Source of the DNA: DASXPG01 sp044449445
GTDB lineage: Bacteria > Gemmatimonadota > Gemmatimonadetes > Gemmatimonadales > JACORV01
Reading direction: 5' to 3'
DNA length: 33,387 nucleotides
Assembly: GCA_044449445.1 (NCBI GenBank)
Contig: JBIOIA010000006.1
Location: 1 to 33,387, forward strand
The translations under genes were made by a program, and so were the position numbers. This document shows positions 7,733 through 15,112 of this stretch, piece after piece. The first letter of the stretch is position 1; each line of letters starts with the position of its first letter. The notes under the pieces were generated by a model. The model was not told where the DNA came from and ran no database searches. It worked only from the letters and a program-made list of their open reading frames with translations.

Positions 7733-8383
7733 ATGAGTGACCAGTCGAAGAACATCGGGCACGCCTCCCGGATTGGGAACATCGGGTGGGCGATCGTGAT
7801 CCTCCTCGGGATAGGGACCGGTTTCTCCCTCATGGCCCTGGGGTTCCTGGGCAACCTCATCGGCGGCCTGCTGCTCGCCGGGTGTCTGGCCGGCTGGCTC
7901 ACGCTGGGCGGCTACTGGCTGCTCAACAAGGCGGTCATCGACCCGGCGGGCAACGCGATCGGCCGGATCCTCGTGCAAAGTGGCGGCTCGACGCCATCGG
8001 TCGCGCAGCACTCGAACATCGAGACGATGGAAGCGCGCGGGCAGTATGCGGAAGCGGCGCGAGCATACCGCGCGGTCATCGCGGCGGAACCCGAGGACCT
8101 CGTGGCGTGCGACAAGCTCGCCCAGCTCGCCCTCAGGCAGCTCAAGGACTACGACACGGCGCTGTTCGCCTACCGCGAGGCCGAGAAGCGCACGCGCGAG
8201 CCGAAGCGCCGGCTCGGCTACGCGATGCTGATCGCGGGCATCTACCGCGACAATCTCAAGGACTACGGCAAGGCGATGGTCGAGCTCCGGCGCATCATGG
8301 CCCGATACCCGGACGCACCGAATCGCGCGCGGCTCAGCGCGGAAGTTGACGAGCTGAAGGCGCTGCACTTCGAGGGCCAATGA
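7733..8383 (+). CDS. Membrane-anchored TPR-like protein, paralogue 1
   Basis: 216 residues. Two hydrophobic helices (about 19-40 and 45-65) are followed by a soluble domain of roughly 130 residues with TPR-like helical pairs: GQYAEAARAYRAVIAAEPEDLVACDKLAQLALRQLKDYDTALFAYREAEKR. It continues with GIYRDNLKDYGKAMVELRRI and ends in HFEGQ. I do not recognise a specific family. The ATG at 7733 is the best start because the in-frame sequence upstream does not look coding. The stop overlaps the next gene's ATG by 4 nt. The neighbour downstream is a close paralogue in the soluble domain, so the two probably work as a pair, perhaps as scaffolds at the membrane. Confidence 0.75.
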   Translation: MSDQSKNIGHASRIGNIGWAIVILLGIGTGFSLMALGFLGNLIGGLLLAGCLAGWLTLGGYWLLNKAVIDPAGNAIGRILVQSGGSTPSVAQHSNIETMEARGQYAEAARAYRAVIAAEPEDLVACDKLAQLALRQLKDYDTALFAYREAEKRTREPKRRLGYAMLIAGIYRDNLKDYGKAMVELRRIMARYPDAPNRARLSAEVDELKALHFEGQ

Positions 8384-9021
8384 CGTCGCCCTTCAGGCCG
8401 CCGGCCTCGCCGCTCGTTCCGCTCCCTCCTGATCTCACGATGCGGCGCAAGCAGCCACGCGAAACGAAGTCGGTGATGCGGCTGCTGCTCATCCCCATGG
8501 TCCTGACGAGCCTGCTCGCCATCGCCCTGGGCTCGCTGCCGCTGATGCTGCTCGGCGCGGTCGTGTGGACGTTCTGGATCGCCTACTACATCCTGGTGAC
8601 GAAGGTGCTGCTGCCGGACGGCAAGGAAACGCCGTACATCGTCCAGCACTCGAACATCGAGGCCATGGAGGTGAGCGGGCGCTACGCCGAGGCGTCCGCC
8701 GCCTATCGCGCGGTCATCCTGGAGCAGCCGCAGGACCTGGTCGCGTGCGAGAAGCTCGGCCAGCTCGCGCTGCGGCAGCTCAAGGACTACGACCTGGCGC
8801 TGCAGGCCTACCGCGAGGCCGAGCGGCGCGCGGTGGAGCCGCGGCGGAAGCTCGGCTACGCGATGATCGTGGCCGGCATCTATCGCGACAACCTCAAGGA
8901 CGTCGGCAAGGCGCTGGTCGAGCTGCGGCGCATCGTCGCGCTCTACCCCGAGGCGCCCAACCGCGCCCGGCTGATCGCGGAGATCGACGAGCTCAGGTCC
9001 GTGCACTTCGAGGGCCAATGA
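8380..9021 (+). CDS. Membrane-anchored TPR-like protein, paralogue 2
   Basis: 213 residues. It has a cytoplasmic-looking Pro/Arg-rich N-terminus, then two hydrophobic helices (about 33-50 and 52-75) with little resemblance to those of paralogue 1. The soluble domain matches paralogue 1 over almost its whole length, from VQHSNIEAMEVSGRYAEA to the end, sharing LALRQLKDYD, AGIYRDNLKD and the terminal HFEGQ. This indicates a tandem duplication in which the soluble part was kept and the anchor diverged. The ATG overlaps the previous stop (ATGA), and its own stop overlaps the ATG of the nicotinate phosphoribosyltransferase gene. The function is unknown. Confidence 0.75.
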   Translation: MTSPFRPPASPLVPLPPDLTMRRKQPRETKSVMRLLLIPMVLTSLLAIALGSLPLMLLGAVVWTFWIAYYILVTKVLLPDGKETPYIVQHSNIEAMEVSGRYAEASAAYRAVILEQPQDLVACEKLGQLALRQLKDYDLALQAYREAERRAVEPRRKLGYAMIVAGIYRDNLKDVGKALVELRRIVALYPEAPNRARLIAEIDELRSVHFEGQ

Positions 9022-10076
9022 TGCGCGAGAATCGGCTGGATCCCGGGATCTTCCACCTGCCCGTGGAACGCATGCGGGACGGCTACTACACCGACAAGTA
9101 TTTCGTGCGTGCGCGCGAGGTGCTGCTCGCCGATCGACACCGCCCGGTCGTCACGATGCAGGTCTTCGGGAAGGTGCAGGCGTTCCTGGGCGGCATGGAC
9201 GAGTCGATCGCGATCCTCAAGCTGTGCGCGGTCGAATGGAAGGAGCTGAGCGTTCACGCGCTGTACGATGGCGACCAGATCGGCCCATGGGAGACGGTCC
9301 TCCAGATCGAGGGTCCGTACGACGCGTTCGCCCACCTGGAGACCCTGATCCTCGGCGTGCTGGCCCGGCGCACCAGGGTGGGCACCAACACCCGCCGCGT
9401 GGTCGAGGCGGCGCGGCCCAAGGAGATCATGTTCTTCCCGGCCCGGCACGACCACTGGCTGGTCCAGACCGGCGACGGCTACGCCGCTCACATCGCCGGC
9501 GCGATCGGCGTCTCGACCGACGCCCAGGCGTCGTGGTGGGGCAGCGAAGGGATCGGAACGGTGCCGCACGCGCTCATCGCGGCCTACGGCGGTGACACCG
9601 TGCTCGCCTCGGTGAAGTTCGCCGAGCACATGGCGAAGGACGTCCGCCTCATCACACTCGTGGACTTCGACAACGACTGCGTCGGCACCTCGCTCGCCTG
9701 CGCCCGCGAGCTGAAGGACAAGCTCTACGGCGTGCGGCTCGACACCTCCGAGACCCTGGTGGACAAGTCGGTCATTCCGCAGATGGGCAGCTTCAAACCG
9801 ACCGGCGTCACGCCGCAGCTGGTCTGGAACGTCCGCCACGCGCTCGACGCCGAGGGCTTCAATCACGTCCGGATCATCGTCTCGGGCGGGTTCGACGTCG
9901 AGAAGATCCGGCACTTCGAGGAAGCGGGCGTGCCGGTGGACGGCTACGGCGTCGGCAGCTCGCTGTTCCAGGGCCGGTTCGACTTCACGGCCGACGTGGT
10001 GCTGCTGGGCGGCAAGCCGTGCGCCAAGGTCGGCCGGGTGTTCCGGCCGAATCCCCGGCTGGAGAAAGTGGACTAG
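9018..10076 (+). CDS. pncB: Nicotinate phosphoribosyltransferase
   Basis: 352-residue cytoplasmic enzyme that joins nicotinate to PRPP to make nicotinate mononucleotide (NAD salvage). Visible signatures are the N-terminal YYTDKYFVRAREVL substrate region, VLARRTRVGTNTRRVVEAA, FFPARHDHW in the active-site area, and the C-terminal phosphate-binding pair IVSGGFDVEKI and GYGVGSSLF of the type II PRTase barrel. It resembles the shorter archaeal/Thermoplasma-like form rather than long E. coli PncB. ATG 9018 overlaps the previous stop; ATG 9021 is equally possible. With the nicotinamidase at 10364 it forms the two-step route from nicotinamide to NaMN. Confidence 0.88.
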   Translation: MMRENRLDPGIFHLPVERMRDGYYTDKYFVRAREVLLADRHRPVVTMQVFGKVQAFLGGMDESIAILKLCAVEWKELSVHALYDGDQIGPWETVLQIEGPYDAFAHLETLILGVLARRTRVGTNTRRVVEAARPKEIMFFPARHDHWLVQTGDGYAAHIAGAIGVSTDAQASWWGSEGIGTVPHALIAAYGGDTVLASVKFAEHMAKDVRLITLVDFDNDCVGTSLACARELKDKLYGVRLDTSETLVDKSVIPQMGSFKPTGVTPQLVWNVRHALDAEGFNHVRIIVSGGFDVEKIRHFEEAGVPVDGYGVGSSLFQGRFDFTADVVLLGGKPCAKVGRVFRPNPRLEKVD

Positions 10077-10087
10077 GGAAGTCCCCC

Positions 10088-10115
10088 TTGCGGGCCCCGG
10101 AGCGGGATGTATAAT
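10088..10115 (+). promoter_or_regulatory. Sigma-70-type promoter inside the NAD-salvage cluster
   Basis: TTGCGG at 10088-10093, a 16-bp spacer, then a perfect TATAAT at 10110-10115. This is the only perfect consensus -10 I noticed in this GC-rich window. It lies 12 bp after the pncB stop and would start transcription near 10122, inside a small inverted repeat (ATGCGC 10117-10122, GCGCAT 10127-10132). Confidence 0.65.
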
Positions 10116-10130
10116 TATGCGCAGGGGCGC

Positions 10131-10232
10131 ATGACTATACAGCCCGATGTGTTCTCCAACCGGAGCAGCACGATGAACGGCTTCTCAAAGAAGCGGCCCA
10201 AGAGCCCACCGCCCGAGGCGTTCGGGATCTAG
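10131..10232 (+). CDS. Candidate micro-ORF (33 aa, or 19 aa from an internal start)
   Basis: A short reading frame from ATG 10131 to TAG 10230-10232. A second in-frame ATG at 10173 is preceded by GGAG with 7-nt spacing, so the translated product may be only the last 19 residues, MNGFSKKRPKSPPPEAFGI. It is basic and Pro-rich, with mostly G or C in the third codon position, as in real genes of this window. It sits between a consensus promoter and a very stable hairpin, as an independent transcription unit would. No family is recognised. It could instead be a leader peptide for pncA or the inside of a small RNA. Confidence 0.42.
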   Translation: MTIQPDVFSNRSSTMNGFSKKRPKSPPPEAFGI

Positions 10233-10254
10233 GCGGCGCTTTGATGACGGCCCA

Positions 10255-10285
10255 CGGGGCCCCTCGCCAGCGGCGGGGGGCCCCG
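10255..10285 (+). terminator. Very stable GC hairpin (terminator or attenuator)
   Basis: A continuous 14-bp stem (one T-G pair) from 10255-10268 to 10272-10285 closes on an AGC triloop, built largely from GGGGCCCC on each side. No T-run follows, so it is not a classical intrinsic terminator. The rest of the gap up to the nicotinamidase gene (10286-10348) is a low-complexity run of CTGCCGCC-like units in which I see no gene. Confidence 0.55.
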
Positions 10286-10348
10286 CGCCGTTCCGGGCGC
10301 CCTGCCGCCCGCAGCCTCCCTCCCACTGCCGCCTGCCGCCCGCCGCCT

Positions 10349-10354
10349 TAGCTT
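10349..10354 (+). promoter_or_regulatory. -10 box of nicotinamidase gene (leaderless-type)
   Basis: TAGCTT followed by exactly 9 nt and the ATG at 10364. No ribosome-binding sequence lies in those 9 nt. The box overlaps a CTTTCAG element that recurs elsewhere in the window. Confidence 0.4.
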
Positions 10355-10363
10355 TCAGCCCTG

Positions 10364-11002
10364 ATGTCTATCATTTTCTGGGACGTCGACACGCAGGTCG
10401 ACTTCATGCACGCGAACGGCAGGCTGTACGTGCCGGGTGCCGAGTCCATCATCCCCAATCTCAAGCGCCTGACCGACTACGCCCACGCCCACGCGATCCG
10501 GATCGTCGCGAGCGCCGACGACCACGTGAGCGGCCACCGCGAGCTTTCGGCGAGCCCCGACTTCAAGCAGACCTTCCCACCGCACTGCATGCACGGCACC
10601 CCCGGCCAGAAGAAGATCCCCGAGACCGCGCTCAAGGACCCGCTCGTCATCGAGCCGGAGAGCGTGCCGGCAAGTGCGCTCGCGACGAAGCTCGCCGCGC
10701 ACGAGGGCGACGTGCTGCTCAACAAGCACTGGTTCGACGTGTTCACCAACGAGAACGTCGAGACCGTGCTCGCCGCGCTGAAGCCCAGCACCGTCGTGCT
10801 CTACGGCGTCGCGACCGACGTCTGCAACAAGTACGCGATCGAGGGCCTGGTGGAGCGCCACCCGGACCTGCGCGTGTTCGCCGTGCACGATGCCATGAAG
10901 CCGATCGACCCGGATGCGCAGGAGCATCTCCTCAGGCAGTGGGCGGAGGAGGGCGTGCGCGTGGTGGAGACCGACGAGATCATCGAGGATGGTGTGCCGT
11001 GA
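10364..11002 (+). CDS. pncA: Nicotinamidase (isochorismatase-like hydrolase)
   Basis: 212-residue cytoplasmic cysteine hydrolase converting nicotinamide to nicotinate and ammonia. The catalytic triad is visible: Asp9 in DVDTQVDF, Lys121 in LLNKHWFDVF and Cys154 in GVATDVCNKYAI, preceded by the cis-peptide GVA. Metal-binding candidates are the Asp and His of SADDHVSGH and the His residues in FPPHCMHGTPG. The product feeds the PncB-type enzyme encoded just upstream. Its stop overlaps the GTG of the aminotransferase gene. The alternative, another isochorismatase-superfamily amidase, is less likely given the pncB context. Confidence 0.9.
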   Translation: MSIIFWDVDTQVDFMHANGRLYVPGAESIIPNLKRLTDYAHAHAIRIVASADDHVSGHRELSASPDFKQTFPPHCMHGTPGQKKIPETALKDPLVIEPESVPASALATKLAAHEGDVLLNKHWFDVFTNENVETVLAALKPSTVVLYGVATDVCNKYAIEGLVERHPDLRVFAVHDAMKPIDPDAQEHLLRQWAEEGVRVVETDEIIEDGVP

Positions 11003-12096
11003 GTGACGCGTTCGGCAAGTTCTTCCTTCCCGGCCCGACCGAGGTGGTGCCCGAGATCCTGGCGGCGCAGAACCGGCCGATGATTGGGCACCGCAGCGCC
11101 AGGACCGAAGAGCTCCTGGCCGCCGTCGCGCCCGGGCTCAAGGCGGTCTTCCGCACCAGCCGGCCGGTGTTCATCGCGACCTGCTCGGCGACCGGGCTGA
11201 TGGAAGCCGCCGTACGCGGCGGCGTGAAGAGGAAGGTGCTGTGCCTGGTGAACGGCGCCTTCTCGCAGCGCTTCGCCGACATCGCCGCCGCATGCGGCCG
11301 CGAGGTGCACGCCGCGAAGATCGAGCAGGGGCGAACGTTCGAGCCCGACCAGGTGAGAGCGCTCCTCCGGGAATCGGGCGCGGACGCCGTGACGCTGGTG
11401 CACTCCGAGTCGAGCAGCGGCGCGCTCAACCCCGTCGGCGAGATCGCCGCGGCCGTCCGCGAGGCCGGCGACGTGATGGTTCTTGTAGATGGCGTCACGT
11501 CGGTCGGCGGCTCGCCCGTCGAGACCGACGCGTGGGGCCTGGATTTCGTGATCACGGGATCGCAGAAGGCGCTCGCGCTGCCGCCCGGCCTCGCGTTCGG
11601 CACGGCGTCGGAGCGGATGCTGGAACGGGCGAGGAGCGTGCCGGGTCGCGGCATCTACCTCGACGTCGTGGCCTACGACGAGCAGATCCGGAAGAACCAG
11701 ACGCCCTATACACCGGCGATCTCGCTGTTCTACGCGCTGGAGGCGCAGCTGGCCCGGATCGCGGCGAGCGGCGGCATCGAGGCGCGCTGGGCCAGGCACG
11801 AGGCGATGCGGCAGACGCTCGAGCGCTGGGCGGCGAAGGCCGGGAAGGAGCGGGGCGTCGAGTTCCTGCCTGAGGTGGGACGCAGGTCGTGGACCGTCTC
11901 TTGCCTCAAGCTCGGCAAGGTCCAGCCCACCGGGAGCGAGATCACGAAGGCGATGAAGGCGAAGGGCTTCACCATCGCGTCCGGCTACAAGAACCTCAAG
12001 GAGACGACGATCCGCATCGGCCACATGGGCGACCACACCGTGAAGGAAGTCGAGGCCGTCCTGGCCGCGCTCGAAGAGGTGGTGCCGCGTGGGTGA
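10999..12096 (+). CDS. Class V aminotransferase (serine/phosphoserine-type)
   Basis: 365-residue PLP enzyme of the alanine-glyoxylate/serine-pyruvate aminotransferase group. Signatures are FFLPGPTEVVPEIL at the N-terminus, HRSARTEEL, the VLVDGVTSVGG cofactor-binding Asp region and ITGSQKALALPPGLAF with the Schiff-base Lys. GTG at 10999 is chosen because it overlaps the nicotinamidase stop (GTGA) and starts right at the conserved N-terminus. It is followed by phosphoglycerate dehydrogenase with an 8-nt overlap. In lineages lacking SerC, this gene pair makes phosphoserine from 3-phosphohydroxypyruvate, so that role is the best inference. Alanine-glyoxylate transamination is the alternative. Confidence 0.85.
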   Translation: MSDAFGKFFLPGPTEVVPEILAAQNRPMIGHRSARTEELLAAVAPGLKAVFRTSRPVFIATCSATGLMEAAVRGGVKRKVLCLVNGAFSQRFADIAAACGREVHAAKIEQGRTFEPDQVRALLRESGADAVTLVHSESSSGALNPVGEIAAAVREAGDVMVLVDGVTSVGGSPVETDAWGLDFVITGSQKALALPPGLAFGTASERMLERARSVPGRGIYLDVVAYDEQIRKNQTPYTPAISLFYALEAQLARIAASGGIEARWARHEAMRQTLERWAAKAGKERGVEFLPEVGRRSWTVSCLKLGKVQPTGSEITKAMKAKGFTIASGYKNLKETTIRIGHMGDHTVKEVEAVLAALEEVVPRG

Positions 12097-13687
12097 GCGA
12101 GTCGTCATCGCGGACAAGCTGGCGCAGAACGGCGTCAGCCTGCTCAAGGCCACGTCCGGCCTCGACGTTCTCGAGCTGGCAGGGAAGGGCGCCGGTCCGC
12201 TCAAGGACGCGCTGGTGGACGCCGCAGCCCTCATCGTCCGCAGCGAAACGCAGGTCACCGCCGAGCTGATGGGCCTGGCACCCAAGCTGCGGGTCGTCGC
12301 GCGGGCGGGCATCGGCACCGACAACATCGATCTCGAGGAGGCGACCCGCCGCGGCATTCCGGTGCTGACGGCGCCCGGGGCCAACTCGACCAGCGCCGCC
12401 GAGCACGCGTTCGCGTTGATGCTCGCTCTGGTGCGCAAGGTGCCGGCCGCCGTGGCCTCGATGGCCGAGGGCAAGTGGGACCGCAAGCAGTTCGAGGGCA
12501 CCGAGCTTCGCGGCAAAACGTTAGGCATACTCGGCCTCGGACGCATTGGGACGAGTGTTGCGCGCATCGCGCAGGGCTTCGGCATGACGGTGATCGCGCT
12601 GGATCCGTTCGTCGTCGCGTCCCACGCGCTGTCGCTCGGCGTCGAGCTGCTGCCCTTGGAGACGGTGCTCCAGCGGGCCGACATCATCACGCTGCACATC
12701 GGGCTCACCGACGACACGCGGCACATCCTGAATGCGGACCGGTTCAAGCTGATGAAGAAGGGCGCGCTGCTCGTGAATACGGCGCGCGGCGCGCTCATCA
12801 ACGTGGACGCGCTGCTGGCGGCGCTCCAGTCGGGGCAGGTCGCGGGCGCGGCGCTCGACGTGTTCGAGAAGGAGCCGCTCGAGGCCGACTCGCCGCTCCG
12901 CAAGGCCCCGAACCTCATCCTGACGCCGCACCTGGGCGCCTCGACCCGTGAGGCGCAGGCGCGCGTCGCGCTCGAGATCGCCGAAGCGGTGCGTGACGCA
13001 CTGCTCAAGGGAGACCTTCGGAGCGCGGTCAACCTGGGCGGCCTGGATGCGGCGCACGTGGCGGCCTCCAAGCCGCTCATGGATCTGGGCGAGCGGCTGG
13101 GCAGGCTGGCGTTCGTCCTGGGGTCGGGCGCCGTGCAGTCGGTGGACGTCTGCTACTTCGGCACCGACGACCGCGCGGCCGACACGGCCGGGATCGCGGC
13201 GCTCAAGGGCGTGCTGTCGGCGATGGGCCTGGGGCGCGTGTCGCTCGTGAACGCGACGCACCTGGCGCGCCAGCGCGGCGTGCGCGTGACGCGGCGTGTC
13301 GAAGACCCGAAGGTGTTTCGCGACAGCCTGCGGGTTGAGCTCGCCTCGGATGGGCGCGTCGTCAAGGTGATGGGGGCGCTACTGGGCGATCAGCACGCGC
13401 GTATCATCGGGATCGGCGAACACCACATGAACGTCGAGCCGGTCGGCACGCTCGTCGTCATCACCAACAAGGACGTACCCGGGGTGGTCGGCCGGGTCGG
13501 CACGATCCTGGGCGGTGCGAACGTCAACATCAGCGACTACCACCAGGCGAAGCCGCCGGCCAGGGGCGACGACGCGCTCGCGGCGATCACGGTGGACGTG
13601 CGGGTGCCGGTGCCGGTGCTGGACGAGCTGCGGAAACTGCCCGAGGTAACCGGCGTGTGGCAGGTGGACCTGGGACCGAAGCTCTGA
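12089..13687 (+). CDS. serA: D-3-phosphoglycerate dehydrogenase
   Basis: 532 residues, the long form of the enzyme that oxidises 3-phosphoglycerate with NAD as the first step of serine synthesis. The NAD-binding GILGLGRIGTSVA lies at about 146-158. The catalytic set is Arg233 (NTARGALIN), Glu262 (VFEKEPL) and His281 (TPHLGAST). An intervening domain follows, then a C-terminal ACT domain from about 450 (VVITNKDVPGVVGRVGTILG), which in this family allows serine feedback. It starts with GTG at 12089, overlapping the aminotransferase gene by 8 nt, so the pair is co-translated. Confidence 0.95.
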   Translation: MGERVVIADKLAQNGVSLLKATSGLDVLELAGKGAGPLKDALVDAAALIVRSETQVTAELMGLAPKLRVVARAGIGTDNIDLEEATRRGIPVLTAPGANSTSAAEHAFALMLALVRKVPAAVASMAEGKWDRKQFEGTELRGKTLGILGLGRIGTSVARIAQGFGMTVIALDPFVVASHALSLGVELLPLETVLQRADIITLHIGLTDDTRHILNADRFKLMKKGALLVNTARGALINVDALLAALQSGQVAGAALDVFEKEPLEADSPLRKAPNLILTPHLGASTREAQARVALEIAEAVRDALLKGDLRSAVNLGGLDAAHVAASKPLMDLGERLGRLAFVLGSGAVQSVDVCYFGTDDRAADTAGIAALKGVLSAMGLGRVSLVNATHLARQRGVRVTRRVEDPKVFRDSLRVELASDGRVVKVMGALLGDQHARIIGIGEHHMNVEPVGTLVVITNKDVPGVVGRVGTILGGANVNISDYHQAKPPARGDDALAAITVDVRVPVPVLDELRKLPEVTGVWQVDLGPKL

Positions 13688-13713
13688 GCTGATCGGCGAC
13701 TTCGGACGGTGGC

Positions 13714-15099
13714 CTACCTGACGCGGGCCCGCTCCAGGTGCGTCCCCCCGACGCTGTCCCGCACCGCCATGTACACGACGCCCGGCCCGAATCCGGCGAT
13801 CGTACGGTTCTGCGGCAACTGCACCCGGTCGGTGAGCTGGCCGCTGCGATTCACGATGTCGTAGACCGGCCGCCCGTCCATCATCTTCGTGGTGCGAATC
13901 CAGAGATTGCCGTCCACGTCCGCTCGCACCGAACCCTGCCGGAAGGCGGGCCGATAGTCGGGCACGTCGGCGAGCTCAGCCCGGACCACCTTCGGCGTCG
14001 CCATGGTCACCGTCGTGGTCGGGCCACCGCCACCACCACCGCCGCCGGCGCGAGCTTCGCCGCCACCCGGCGGCCCGGCGATGGTCACCTGGAACGATCC
14101 GCCGCCTCCGCCCATGGCTGCCGCCTTGTTGTCGGCCCCTGACGAGGTCACCACCGCACCCCCGGGTCCGCTCACCCCTCCGGCCCGCTGCATCCGCGCC
14201 GGCATCGAGTCCATGAGCGCCTGCATCGCCGTGGCGGTGGAGTCGAGGAGGGCGGTCTTCACGCTGTCGTTCATCTGCTCCCACGCGAACGGCATGCGCG
14301 GCGTGGATGTCCAGGCGCCGTCGGCGCCCAGCCAGTCCACGTGGTAGTCCCGGCCGCGCACGACCGCGATGGACCCGTCCGACGTCACGGCCCAGTCGTC
14401 CACCGTCGGCGGCGGAAACCCGACCATCGTGATGTTCATTTTTCCCAGCTCGTCGCGGTTCATCGTCGTGCGCGATCGGGCGATCCGGATCGTTCCGGCC
14501 GTATCCAGCTTCCGCTCCGCGAGATCGAATCGCACGATGAACGCCGAATCCGGTGGCTCCAGCGTCATGGGCGCGCTGAGCGAAGGCGGCGTCCTGAACG
14601 TGATGCGCACCGGCGAGAAGTACGCCATGCGACCTTGCGCATCGAATCCCGGCGTCCCGAAGATGTTGCCGAGCAGGGCGGGCAATCCGCCCCCGGCGGG
14701 CGGCATCGCCATCGTACGCGTGATCGCGCCCGCGGGACTCAGGACCAGCATCGAAAGCGCCGCGGGCGTGATGAACAGCGCCGAGTCACCGCGATACGGG
14801 AGCAGCGTGCCCGGGCGCGCGCCGTACGCGTTGGCCGACCCGCCCGCCGAATCGGCGACCACCGTCATGCTCGACAGGGCGGAATCGTAGAGCAGCACGC
14901 GGCGCGCGATGATGTCGTTGACGTACACGCGCCCGCCGGAAACCTGGACGGCCGCGGTAACGCTCGCGAGCGAGTCTCTCGACACCTGCGTGATCGGGCC
15001 GAGCGGCCTGACGGGCGGCGGCTGCTGCTGCGCCCGGCCCGGCGTGCTCAGGCACGCGAGGGCGAGGGCGGCGATGGACGTGATGCCACGTGCGGTCAT
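13714..15099 (-). CDS. Secreted beta-propeller-like protein with Gly-rich insert
   Basis: 461 residues with a signal peptide (SIAALALACLSTPGRAQ). The body reads like repeated beta blades: VSGGRVYVNDIIARRVLLYD, DSALFITPAALSMLVLSPAG, TSDGSIAVVRGRDYHVDW, RADVDGNLWIRTTKMMDGRPVYDIVNRSG, GVVYMAVRDSVG. This suggests a six-bladed propeller (NHL/SMP-30-like), but I cannot name a family. A low-complexity insert around two thirds of the way is almost all Gly, with a run of eight. The start has an excellent AGAGGAGG 7 nt upstream. It follows the TonB-dependent receptor gene by 13 nt, so the two are probably co-expressed and the protein may bind or process the receptor's ligand. Confidence 0.72.
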   Translation of the reverse strand: MTARGITSIAALALACLSTPGRAQQQPPPVRPLGPITQVSRDSLASVTAAVQVSGGRVYVNDIIARRVLLYDSALSSMTVVADSAGGSANAYGARPGTLLPYRGDSALFITPAALSMLVLSPAGAITRTMAMPPAGGGLPALLGNIFGTPGFDAQGRMAYFSPVRITFRTPPSLSAPMTLEPPDSAFIVRFDLAERKLDTAGTIRIARSRTTMNRDELGKMNITMVGFPPPTVDDWAVTSDGSIAVVRGRDYHVDWLGADGAWTSTPRMPFAWEQMNDSVKTALLDSTATAMQALMDSMPARMQRAGGVSGPGGAVVTSSGADNKAAAMGGGGGSFQVTIAGPPGGGEARAGGGGGGGGPTTTVTMATPKVVRAELADVPDYRPAFRQGSVRADVDGNLWIRTTKMMDGRPVYDIVNRSGQLTDRVQLPQNRTIAGFGPGVVYMAVRDSVGGTHLERARVR

Positions 15100-15112
15100 G
15101 GAGCGACCTCCT

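Noticed and set aside
10286..10348. Possible direct-repeat array (CTGCCGCC-like units)
   Set aside because: Irregular low-complexity sequence with no constant spacers, so not CRISPR and not a defined mobile element.
14026..14075. Trinucleotide (CCA/CCG) run as a regulatory repeat
   Set aside because: It encodes the poly-Gly insert of the secreted protein in phase with codons, so it is low-complexity coding sequence.
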